Assembly (NCBI GenBank): GCA_008330645.1
Contig: VLTN01000002.1
Coordinates: forward strand, 124,001 to 188,000
Length of the DNA stretch: 64,000 nucleotides
Direction of reading: 5' to 3'
Origin: Cafeteria roenbergensis
Lineage: Eukaryota; Sar; Bigyra; Bicosoecida; Cafeteriaceae
Shown: one piece after another, positions 50,501-62,500 of the stretch
Position numbering within the stretch: position 1 is the stretch's first letter
Layout of the letters: the number at the start of each line of letters is the position of its first letter
Notes under the pieces: generated by a model
Databases searched by the model: none
The model's input: only the letters and a program-made list of their open reading frames with translations
Told to the model about the DNA's origin: nothing
Program-made: the position numbers and the translations under genes

Positions 50501-53500
50501 GCTCACGGAGAAGGGGGACAGGCCCCGGGCGTCCGCATCGAACGTTGCCGAGACCGACACGCCGGAGCCGTCCGCCTTGCCGGAAAGCTCCGAGTCGTGG
50601 GCGACCAGCGCCGGCAGCGGACCAAACGTCTGGGCGTTTGTGACAGCGCCATCTCGCTGAGGCACAAAAGTAATGTCCCAGGAAACGCCCTGCTCGGTGT
50701 TCGGACTTGGGTCGCTGACCCACACGGCTCCAACAGAGTCGAGCGCTTCGAGGGCGGCCTTGATTTCGCCGGCGGAGGCGTTCCATGCAACTCGACGCGA
50801 CACAAGCCCTCGGAACTCGAGCTGGAAGGCACCGCCAGGACTCGATGCACCCGCAAAGCGCGTTTGAACTCTCTGCCGCTCGAGGCGGAGCGGCTGCCGA
50901 GTCGTCTTGATGTGCGCTCGCTTGCCTGGCTGCACCAAGTCTGTTGTCACGTTGCTCCCGCGCGGCTCCAAAGCTCCCCACGCCGCCAGGTCGAAGAAGC
51001 CGCCCTGCCCCGCGACGAACTCGAGCCTGTACTCGAAGCCGTCGACGCTCGCAGTCCGAGCAACGTGGACGTCCTTCAGGCCGTCAAAGCGCGCCACGGC
51101 TTGCCGCACCGCGTCGGCTGACGAGTCCCACGCCAGCGCCACAGAGCGCGCTCCACCGTAGCCAAGCGTAAACGTCCCCCCGCGCCCGGAGAGTCCGGCG
51201 AACCTGGTGCGAACGCGTTGCACTTCCGTCTGCGTCACTAGCATTGGCGCGACGACGTACGAGCCGGTGCGGTTGACCCTGTAGTCTGCGCGGTACAAAC
51301 CGCTCCCCAGCGCCGTGACCGTGGCGTTCACGGAGTCTTTGCCGAAAGCCGACGCCGGACGGAACACCTCGACGGAAAGCAGGTCCTGCTGCTGCCCCGC
51401 TTGCCTGTCGTTGCCGAACCGGTCCTTGGTCTGGACGAAGAACGAGGCGTTCGTGCCTGCAACGACCTCAACGATCCCTCGGCCAAACGCGGTTGACATG
51501 CCCGGATCGGAGTCCGCTGTGCTGACGAACACCGACAGCGGCGACCCAGCAATATGGGCGAAGCCTCTGCCATCTCGGATGACGCGAACCTGGACGTTGG
51601 CACTGTTGCCTGTCAGCAGCGACGGGTCCCCCACGAGCGGAGGCAGGTTGCCGTCGTCGCTCGAGAAAACCAGTTCGAACGTCCTGGCCAAGCTGGAATC
51701 GGCAGTCGGGAGTTCCGTCACCTGCGGTGGGGCCGACACGACCCCCAGGCTGGCCATTGCGTCGGCAACGTCTTCAAGCGTTGCGTCCGCGGGGATCAGA
51801 CGCGACGCGGCGTCGGCAGACGTGGGGGGCACGAGCGGGTTGACGATCTGGAAGGAACCTCCGAGCGCAGAAGTCGCCGTCAGGGACACCTGAATGCTCT
51901 CGTTGCGCGGGGGAAGCCGGATCGACAGCTCGTACTCGCCCCGCACAGTGGCGTTGTAGGTTACAAGGTAGTGACCGGTGTCGTCGCCGGCCGCTTCAAG
52001 CGGAGCGGCGTCGAGGACAGCTGTGCGAACCGACTCGGTCACTGGCAGCAATCCAGAAGTGAAAGGCGCGGTGGGGTGCACGACAAACCGCTCTCCGGCC
52101 GCGACGAACGCATCTCCTCGCCGAAGGAGCTTCGTTGCATCCCCGGACGTGGCCAGAAAGGCGTCACCCCGCTTGGCCGACGCCGTGATGCCCATGGGTG
52201 TCCAGTCCAGCGGCTCCACCGACACGTCGACGTGAATCGGTCCGCTTCCAGTCGATGCTGTTCCCTCGTCGCTCCGGCCCTCGCCCGCCCAGCCACCGAC
52301 ACCAACCATCGAGGCTTCGAAGCGGTCGCTGCCGGAGTGCGAGCGGGTGGTGTTGGTCTCGTCCCTGGCGACAACCGTCAGCGCTGCCTCGCTGCCTGCA
52401 ACGCTTTGGGACGCGCCCGGCCCAGTGGCCGTGGTCCTTTGAGGGCTGACAGCTCCCGGGAAAACCCGCACGCTGTACGGCGACTCTGCCAGATGGCGCT
52501 CGAAAAACAAGGCTTCGGGAGGGATGACTTCCCTGTCGGCCCCGGGCGGCTGCCACGAGAGCCGTACCGACGCGTTGCCGCCCAGGTCTGCAAACCGCAG
52601 CTTCAGGGGATACATGGAGCCCGCTTCCAAGTGAATTGCCGTGGAGGCTTCCGTCGAGGCGGCGGCGGATGCGTTGATGACGACATCCCCGCTGACCCAC
52701 AGCACAGCAGCGTCGTTGGCAGCCACGAACAGCGAGTGCGGCCCAGAGACGCGGGGCTGCAGGAAGCCCACCCACTCTGCAGACCAAAAGTCAACTGGAA
52801 AGCCAGGCTCCGGCACCGGTGGGTCCGCACCCCAGTTGAGGTCCACAGCGGCGTCAAGCGTCGTGGAGTCACACACAGAAAGCCTGCGGGGGCAGTGGCT
52901 GCGCATTGCAGACGATGCTAGCCCTTCGGCGGTGAGCGGCGCAGTCCAGTCGGCGAACGCGAACACTGTGCGAAGTAGCCCGCCAGCCGTGCGCAGCCGA
53001 ACGTGCAAGTCGTAAAGGCCGGCGACTTCTGGCAGGTACGTGACTCTGTACCTCCCGTCGGTGTTGGGGACGCTGGTCGTCGTCACTGCCATAATCTCGG
53101 TTGGGGTCGACCCCTCCCCAGCGGCCTGGCGAGGTCGGAGCTCGGCAAGGAGTTCGTCGCCCTGCGCAAGCGGTCCGTCAAGCTCGTTGCCATAGTCATC
53201 GCGAATTTGTACCGCAAACTCCTCGACCTCGCCTTGAATGGCGAGCGGTCTGGCGAAATGGGACGACTGGGGCCCGCTGGCGACAGCAACCGAAGCTGCG
53301 ATCTCCACCCCTTGAGCGAATGCGCCAGCAATGTCTGAGCCGTTGACAGTGATGAACACGTCATACACCCCTTTTGCTTTCGGAGTGTAGCGAACCACGT
53401 AGCTTCCGTCCGCGCCGTCCGGAACGACGGCCAAACTGCCGGACACGAGCTCCCTCACACTCGCCGCAGGGCTGGCCAGCGGCCCAAAGGCGGCATCCGC

Positions 53501-56500
53501 CTGCACCTCCAAGAGAGCGTGGTCGCCGGCTCCCAAGAAGCGGATGAGAGTGCCAGGCGAGTCGCCAGCGCCAGCGTCGGATGGGCAGGCAAACGGCGAT
53601 GATTGCGAGGACACTTGCACGCCGCCGGCTGCCTGAATCGATGGCATGCCACTGAGCAGCGTGGCGAGCTGGGATGTGGTGCAGTTCGAGGCCACCCGAC
53701 CTGTGGAGTCCCCGAAGCGAATCACAAGCTCTCCAAAGGCCGATGAGTTGCAGCTGAGCTGCTGCACTTCGTGTGTGGCAATGCCAACTCCGGGGTCCGT
53801 ACGGTGCACCAGGCGTGCGGCGATGACGCCAGCGTCGACCCGAGCCGGGCGCAAGTTGCCCCAAGTTCCCGCTTGAAGCTCGTGGACGTTGACAGTTGGT
53901 GCACTCTGGCCAGCATCGTCATACTGAAGCGTTGCCGAGTCGAACACAGCCTTGAGCTCTTGAATGTCCCCAAAGTGGGTCGGAGACGTGCGCCCTTCGG
54001 CCCCGAACGTGACGACCCATCTCGCCCGCGTGTCAACTTGTCCCGTGGCGGGGCTGTATCCCACGAGCGAGCGCTTGACCTGAACGCTGCCGATGCTGGG
54101 CAGCGCCTCGAGGGCCGTTCGGAGCTCCTCTGCCGAGGCGTCGTGTCGAACCGGCAGCGTCTCTTCGTCGCCGAATCGGAGTCTGAATGTCCCCCATGCA
54201 AGCGACCGGCCAGACACCAACTCCGAGACCGCAACGTCAGCAGCGCTGACAGCGCCGGAAGTGCCCGCCAGGAAGATGCTCTCTACGTCGCCGGTCAGCG
54301 ACTGAAACTCAATGTCAAACGGGCTCCCAGCACACAAAGCCGTCGTATTGCTTGCCGAAGTGACTTGGACCTTTCCAAAATGGCCATCGGCAAGCATTGC
54401 GGTCTCAAGGGAGGCTGCAGTGGCACTTGAGGCCACCGCAAGCTCGGTGCCGCGGAACCCAAAGGTCAACGTGCCCGCTCCTGAAGAAGCGGTGCACACC
54501 AACCGCTGCACCTCGCGCCTGCTGGCTGACCATCCCCGGACTCGCTGCGAGACGCTCTCCGTCAGCACGCCTCCCGTCGCACCGGTGTCTGAAATCACGA
54601 GCGAATCAAGGCTGCCCGCGCCAAAGATCGACAGCTCTACGCCGAGGGACCCGGCGCCGCATGGCGGAGCGGAGAGACTAACCGTGACTCCTGCGGCCGG
54701 TGAAAGGCGTGGAAGCGCAGCCTGGATCGCGGAGGCCGCGTCCGCAGCCGAAGCGGTCACAGGAATTGTGGCCAAGCCGCCGGCGTACGCAACTTGGATA
54801 CTTCCTGAAGTGTGAGTGCAAGTGAGCCGGCGAACTTCCGCACGCGGGCTCGGAGGCTCGGAGGTCTCGATCGCAACCATCTGGACCTCCATTGCCCGCT
54901 CGTCGCGCACGCGCACCGTAAACTCGGTGGCAACCCCGGCGAGCCCGTCAATTAGGCCTGGGCCAACGGCGTCAGAAGACGCGGCATGCGGCAGCCCCAC
55001 AGCATTCTCAGGGTGGAACGGCGAGCCGCTGATGTGGTCGCCCCCGGCCGACACGATGGACAAGTTCCAAGTCCCAGCTTCGCGGAGCACAAACGCCACC
55101 GGGTACTCGCCCCGGATGGCCTCGGCCGTGCCGCCCAGCCGCTCGGCGGAGCCGGCGTTGGCGCCATCTGACAGCCAGGACAAGGCCGAGATGCTGGACT
55201 CGGAGGAGAGCCCCTGGAGTCCAGAGAGTGCCGTGACGGCAAGCTGGTAGGCGGACGACCCTTCGGCGAGGCGCCTGGACGTGGCAGCAAAGCGCCGCGC
55301 CCCGCAGCCAGCTGCCGCGTAGGCGAGTTCGAGCTCGTGGGCCACCACTCGCGGCTCGGCGTCCCATGGCATTCGGGCTGTGGTGCCGCACGCCCCGTGG
55401 TCGTGCTGAAGAGCGAAGGAGCCGCCGTCTGCGTCGATCAAAAACGCAAATACTGATCCTCCGGTCTCAACCGTGCGATTTCCAGCAGGGTTGGTGAGCT
55501 GCACCGCGAATCCGTCCGACTTGCCGTCGCCGGACCCATCCCCACTCCTCATGTTTCCGAATGCATCCCGGGCAAAAATTACAAAGCCCGCTTCGACGCC
55601 CGACGTAGTCGCCACCAGCCCATCCCCCGTCGCCGTCGTGCTGGGGCCGTGCAGCGGTCCGTGCACGACAGTGAGGTTTGCCGGTGTGAGCGTCCCGAGG
55701 GTTTGCACACGCTCGCCTCCAAGGGCCACGATTGCCTCGTACGAGCAGGCAACCAGAGCGGTGTAAGTCACGTCATAGGTTCCGTCTCCCAGGTCGCTCA
55801 CATGAGCTCGGTACGTCGTGCCCTTTCCATCAAGGCTCACCACGCGCGCCGTGAACTCGTCCCCGCCCGCGACGAGGTCGTTGCCGTAGGCGTCTCGAGC
55901 TTGAACTCGGAACCGAGCGGGCTGCCCCGCGGTGGCGCCCCTGAGCCCGGGGCCCTCTGCATCGCTTGTGGCTGCCACCGCAGGGCCCGGGGCGACTTGC
56001 ACTGCAAAGGGGCTGCATCCTGGGGCCACGTCGCCGGTACTGACGGCCCCACAGGCGACGTCTTGCGTCCCCAGCAGGGCAGAGCCGTCGGACAGTCCGG
56101 CCCTGACCCGCAGCAGGTAGGATCCTGACTGAAAGACCGTATATTGCGCGCGATAGAGGCCGGAGCCGATGTACTCGGGCGCGACGCCGAAGCTGCCACC
56201 CGGGCCTTCAAGCGTCACGATGAACTGGTCCCCGGGCAAGGTCTTGTTGTTTCCGGCAGCATCGCGGGCCTGAATCCAAACTTCGGCGGGGATCCCCGCC
56301 CGCGCCGACGTCACGCCGTCCCCGAAAGCGATCGAGGTGGAAAAGTCGGCCGCTCCTGGCACGACGTCAACCGCAAAAGGAGAGCCTGCAATGTGGGCCG
56401 CGCTGTGCAGCTTTGATGATGGGATGACCTGGCGAGGGACCGATGGGGTGCGCCAGGACAGCCGAACGCTGGCATGCCCCGTCACCTCGCGAAACTCCGC

Positions 56501-59500
56501 CTTGATGTCGTGAAACGTGCCGTTTTCGAGGTTGACGGTGGCCACGCCCTCTGCGCAGCAGCTGTCCCAGCGGTCCACGACCAGAACGTGGTCAAAGAAG
56601 AGCCGAACGCCTTCGTCGCCGCTGAGGAAAAGAGTTGCCGGCTCGGACACATCGTGGCGCAGCTTGCCCGTCCACCGTGCGGACACAAAGTCTCTGCCAA
56701 ACGGCGTCACGAGTCCGTCGCCGAAGTCGAAGTCAATGGCCGGGTCGACTCTGCTGACGACGGGCACTCCTTGCAGCCACTGGTTGTCGAAGTAGTCGGC
56801 ATGAAGCCCCCCGGGCAGGAGCTGGCGCACAGCCAGCTGCAGGGGCCCGGCCGACGTGGGCGTGAAGTGCCCGGTGTACGAGGGGAGCCCAGCAACGGCC
56901 TCCTCGACCCGAACTGACGGGTTCGCCCCTGTGAGGCTCATTGCAACGCCTGCCTGGACCTCTTGAACAGCCACTGCGGCATTGGTGCCTGTCATTCCGG
57001 CAGCGCTCCGTGCCAAGGAGGGCAGCTCGCCCTTGTTTCCGCGGAACGTGACCAGCCACGAGTACTGGCCGTTGCCCACGGGCCCAGTCCGCGACACCTC
57101 CACGCGTCCAACTGTGCTCAGCGCTTCAAGCGCGGCCTTGAGCTCGGCAGAGGCTGCGTTAAAGGGAATGTCTGCCGTAGTTTCACCGCCAAAGCCGAGG
57201 GTGAACGTGCCGCCGAGGGGTGTCGGCTCCCCGCCGGAGGTGTAGACTCGCTGGATTTCATGCACCTCGGGCCGGGCTGCGAGCAGCGGCAGGTTGCCGA
57301 CGTTGCTGGTGAAGGTGACGTCCCAGGCGTAGCCATTTCCGGCGCTGCGCCTGCTGACAACGACGGACCCCGGGGCAATCGTGCTCAGGGAAGACAAGGC
57401 TGCCTGAACTTCGGAGGCCGTTGCGTCAAAGGGAATGTTGCCCGTGGAGCTCCCGTCTGCGTCTCCAAATGCCAGGATGAACGTCCCTCCAATGGGCGAC
57501 GCTCCTGCGGACACCAAGTCAACGCTTGCCTGGCCAGCATTGAGGGAGCTCTCAGTCACGCGAAGCAGCGGAACGTCGCCAATGGGGTCGCTGAACGTCA
57601 CGTACCACACCGTGCCGACGCTGCCTCCCGCGGCATCAGTGTTGGCAGAGGAACTGACGGTCACGGACTCAATCGCCGGGATGGATTCAAGAGCCGCTTG
57701 GACTTGCGATGGCGAGGCGTCGTGAGCAATGGACACGGGTTCCGAGTCCGCGAACGCTACAGCGAAAGAGCCAGAGGAGATGGCGCCAGCCGCGTCGAAG
57801 GTGATAAGAGCCTGAACCGCAGGCCGAAGCTTGCCGTCCGATGCCGTGATGATCGTCTGCACCTCCGTCGAGCCATCCTGAACTTGGTCGCTGAACGGGG
57901 CGGGCGCGCCCTGAACAAGCACGGACGCAGCCGATGGAGTCAGCAGAGTCGACTCTGTTGTCATGGTGGGAAGATTTCCCAGCGGCGATTTGAACGTTAC
58001 GAGCCAAGCATACGCCATCGAGTCGGCGTCCGCCACCTCGCGGCGGACGTCAACCTCCCCCACGTTGGGCAGGGCTTCAAGCGCCATCTTGACCTCGAGC
58101 GGCTGCGCATTGAACGCAATGTCTTGCGTGACTTGGCGGGAGCCACTGACCGCGTCGAAAGAAGTCGTGTCGAAGACCAGTCGGAAACTGCCGGCAATGC
58201 GGCTGCCTGGGGCTGCGCTTGCGAGCCCCGAGACGACGCGCTGCACCTCGTACCTGACGGGGTTGTATTCAGCAATTCCGCCGTTTGCAATCCAGGCATG
58301 CGTGCCTGCAGAGTCCCCTTCAGCCGAGCTCCACATCTCGGCGAAGAAGACGTCTTTGCCCGTCATGCCGGTCCCTGCGAGCACGTCGCGAACGGCCAGC
58401 CCTGTCGCCTTTTTGGGCTCGATGACAAATGAGTTAGTCCTGCCCTGGATGTGCTCCCTGACTTCCGCGGAGCCGACGACGCCAGTGATGGCGGACGCGT
58501 CCAGCTCGAGCAAGGGGACGTCGCCCACGGTGCCAGCAAAGGTGATGGCGAGCCTGACTTCTTGACCATCCACGCGAAGCTCGTCTGCGACTTGGACTCC
58601 TCGTGCCACACGGAGTGCTCCAAACCGGGCATCTCGGAAAGTCAGGCCCTCGAGCGCGCGCGCCACGTCCTCCGCCGACGCCGCCACTGAAAACGAGGAG
58701 GAGTTCTCGCCGCCTGGTCCAATGCGAAGCGAGGCCCAGCCGCCCAGGCCCGATCCAGCAAGCCTCAGCCTTTGGACCTCGCTGACGGTCCCGGCAAAGG
58801 CGACGGCAAGCGCCGCTCCGCTCGCCGTCGTTTGGCTGGGGCTCGCCCCAGCCCTTGCCGAGACGGTCGGGGACGCTCTGCTGGGGAAGCCAAGCCCCAC
58901 CGCCGACATCGCAGCGACTTTGAATGCGTACGTTGCTCCAGTAGCCAGCCCCTTGGCTGTGAAGCGCAGCGTATTCGGAAGGTCCGAGCCGTCAAACACG
59001 ACTTCCGCCGGCGTTCCCTGCAGCGTCTCTTCCACCGATGCCACAGGGCGCGAGCCTTGCAGCAGGCCTTGCGTCACACTCAGCAGAGGCACGTCGCCGA
59101 CAGCCGAGAGGAACGTGACAGCAAAGGCGGCGCCTCCGCTTCCCAGGTCGGAGCGGGACACTGCCACCTCGCCGCAGACCTGAATGGCGTCCAGCTCGAG
59201 CTTGACTTGCGCTGCAGTTGCCGACACGTCGATGAGGGCGGTCCGGCGGCCCTGGAACGCCAGAGAAAAGTCGCCCGAGCAGCCAGGTGCGCCGTGTGAC
59301 AACGTAGTCAAGGATGCGTTCGCAGGGCCAAGCAGCGCCGTCTCGTCGACGAGGAGCTGTGGCACATCGCCGCTGGCCTCAGCGAATGCGATGTCAAACA
59401 GCCGCGCGGCAGCTCCGGATGGCGGAGAAGACACGACGACGCCGCACATCTCCGCCGCGCTGGCGCACTGCGCCCTCAGCTCTGCTTGTACGGTTTCCGC

Positions 59501-62500
59501 GCTGGCGTCGAAGGCCATGCCTTTGGACCGCACCACGCCTCCGCGCCCATCTTCCAGAGAGAGGTGGAACGTGCCGCCGGTCGCCGACTCGATTGAGAGC
59601 CGCTGCACCTCGCGAGCCGGGCTGTCGCAGGTTATGCGCACCGTCTGCACTTCCGCCTTGACAGGCTCGGGGTCGGACTCGGTGTTGGGCGGGGCCGCCG
59701 GGAACGCGAAGACACGGTAGCCTGTGATGGCATTAGCGCCCCTGGGGGCGCCACCTCCGTCGGGCGCTTGCGGCGCCGTCCAGCGAAGGGCGATGGACGT
59801 TGCCGTGATGTCCTCATACTGAGGCGCCTCGGGAGCGGCAGGCCGCTGGCCCGAGATGAACGATGCGACCGGGCTCGCAGCACCAAGCCCGATGGCGCTC
59901 ACAGCCCTCACGTACGCACGGAACGACCTGCCAGCGGGCAAGCCCCCGATCGTGTGAGCTAGCTCGCGACGATGCAGTCGGCGAACTGTCACAGCGTGGT
60001 CCGGTGCCCCAGCTACGGCCAGCCTCGGGTCCAAGGCTGCCAGGTCCGCCTGCCAGTGGCCCTCGCCGAAGCGAATCGTGAGCTCCCGCTGGGACGACGA
60101 AAGCGCCGTTGTGACCACGCGGAACGTGCCCCCGAACGCGGCCTGGAGCGCCGCCTCGAACTCGGCGTCGGTCGTGGCAGTCGCGTCCAGCTCAGCGGTG
60201 GACGCCCCGGGCATGGACGGCCAAAACAGCCGAAGGCGCATTCCCGAAAGCGAGGCGGACACGTTGGCTGACAGTACCAGGAGCTGAACCTCGCTGCGCC
60301 CTCCGCCATGCTTGCCCGTGGGGGTGGACACCACAACGTCGGAAGACACGGCGCTGGCGTGGCTGAGAACCGGCTCCACCAGCTCCCAATCGCCCGCAGC
60401 TTCCAAAAACCCGACGCTCCAGCGGCGGGCGGAGCTGTCAAACTCGACCTCGACGCGGCCGATTCCCGGGATGCTTGCCAGCGCGTCGCGCATTGCGGCC
60501 ACGGCAAGCGGGCTGTTGACGAGCTCCGAGACGTTCAGTGGCGGAGTGCTTTGCGCTGCGCCCCTGAAGCGCAGGCTGAACACGGCATCCTGGCTGCTTG
60601 CGACAATCTCTTGGGTCTCCATTGCGAACGCCGAGCGCTCGGTAAAACCGTGCCCCGCTCCGTCATCCACGTAAATTCGGTAGCCGAGCACCGGCGAGCC
60701 CCCGTTGTCGTCAGGCGGGCTCCAGCGAAAAGCCACAATTGAGTCGTCGCGGCTCGGGTCGCTCCCCAGCGAGCTTCTGGGATCCGGACGGAGCGCGTCA
60801 GGGGCAAAGGGGGTCGTTGGCTCACGAACCAAGAACCTGGCGGGGTCGCTTGGCTGCCCGCTGCCTTGCAGGTTTCGGGCTCGGACGCGGAAGTTGAACG
60901 ACTGACCGGCGCGCACGTACGGGCTGGCGACAGTGGCAGCCGTGACGCCAGGGCGGCCAGTGCCGTCGAACGCGATTCTCCACTGCGGCTCCTTGCTCCC
61001 TGCCCAGTCGCTCATCTCCAAGATGTAGCCAGTAACGGCACTGCCCCCGGTTTCGAGCGGGTGCGACCACTCGACAGTTATTGAGTCCGTCGACGACTCG
61101 ACCAGCCTGGGTGTGGGGGGGGCGCCGGGGGCCTGGTTGGCAGGGGCCATCGCCTCGGGTGACGCGGTTGACCGTGCGCCGAAGCTCATGGCGTTGTGTG
61201 CCTCAACTCTGACGTACACCGGCAGGCCCGAGGTCAGGCCTTTGATGGTGTAGGAGAGCTTGCCGCCGTCGGTCGTCGCCCCGCCCAAGTCGGTCAGCAG
61301 CACCTCGCCTCGCCGAGCTGTGCGATTGCCCGAATGCAGAGTCGAGATGTTCACTGCCGCGCCAGCCCCAGTGAGCTGGGACGTGTCCACGAGGAGCTGG
61401 GGAACGTTGTCGCGGTTGCAGATGTCGTAGAGGCCTTGCGAAGGCAGCGCGCGGCAGCCGCTGAACGTCACCCGCCACTGAAACCCTGCATCGCCCACCT
61501 GACGGGTCAGTGTCACGGACCCAACAGTGCTGAGGCCTTCGAGGGCGTCCTTGACAGCCTCCCCCGACGCGTCGAAGCGAATCTGGGACGTCCACGAAAT
61601 TGCTGCGATTGCATTCGGCCTGAAGCCAAGGGCAAAACTCCCGCCAAGTGGCTCGCTTCCGGGGCTCACCCTTGCGACTCGAACCGACGCGCCCTGGCCT
61701 GCCAGCCCGTCGTCCAGGGCCAGAAGCAGAGGCATAGCCCCCGAGCCCGCGGGTGCGGCGCCGGGGTTGCTTGCAAACGTCACCTCCCAAGAGTACCCGG
61801 CCTGCGGGGACGGGCCTCTGCGCTGCACGGAGACGACCCCCACGTTCGGGAGCGCCTCCAGGCGCGCCTTGACCGTGGTGTCAGCAGCATCAAAGGGGAT
61901 AGGGTCAGAGGTGTGACCCATGAGAGCAAGGCGGAAGTCGCCAGACACCTCGTTCCCGTCTTGCGTGGTGTGCCCGTCGCACACCATGCCGCCCGCGCAC
62001 ACGAGGACGGCTGCCCCGTTGCCAGTCATGCGCGAGGCGTCACCGCGCATGGCTGGCACGTCCCCCCCCACGGCCGGGCCCACAAAAGTGACGACGTAGG
62101 CACGGGCGCCGGAGTCAGGAAAGTCCAGGGACGGGTCGACCGCTGAGACATCAACCGTGTCGATGGACGATAGCTGCTCTAGAGCAGCCTTGACGGCAGC
62201 TGCGGGGGCATCGAAGGCGATTGCGTTCGTCTTTTCTCCGCGGAATTCGAGTGCGAACGTTCCAGAAAGGAGTGCAGCGCCTTGCCGAACTTCTGCGACA
62301 TCGATGCGTCGGTTGCCCTGCAGTCCCTGCACATCCGCCTCGAGCATCGGCGCGTCGCCCTCAACTCCTGGGACGGACACAAACTCCACCAGCATTGCCT
62401 CGGGAGCCGTGCTCGTCGCCGAGTCGAAGCCGCGGCACGCAACCGTCTGCGACACTCCCGTGGCAGAGCTCATCGCCACTGAAACGGTCGTCACAGTGTC

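Larger units (their letters stand above)
49030..56910 (-). repeat. Giant protein segment 3: filamin-type repeats with nested domains
   Basis: About eight filamin/ABP280-type repeats are recognisable by F-x-V-x-x-R-D-x-x-G-N in the first half and Y-x-V-x-Y ... G-x-Y-x-L-x-V ... AGSPF-x-V-x-V-x-PG in the second. Clear first halves are at about 56320, 55920, 55590, 54940, 53215, 52385, 51440 and 50400. Most repeats are interrupted by other domains: EVQ modules at 55445-55130, 54895-53430, 51902-51570 and 51238-50545, and PA14 domains at 56823, 52960 and 49494. Filamin-type repeats act as rod spacers in both cytoskeletal and extracellular proteins. Confidence 0.7.

Noticed and set aside
49065-56823. 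PA14 domains as a sign of a binary toxin or pathogen protein
   Set aside because: PA14 is named after anthrax protective antigen but is widespread in glycan-binding surface proteins. No pore-forming, enzymatic or secretion part of a toxin is present.
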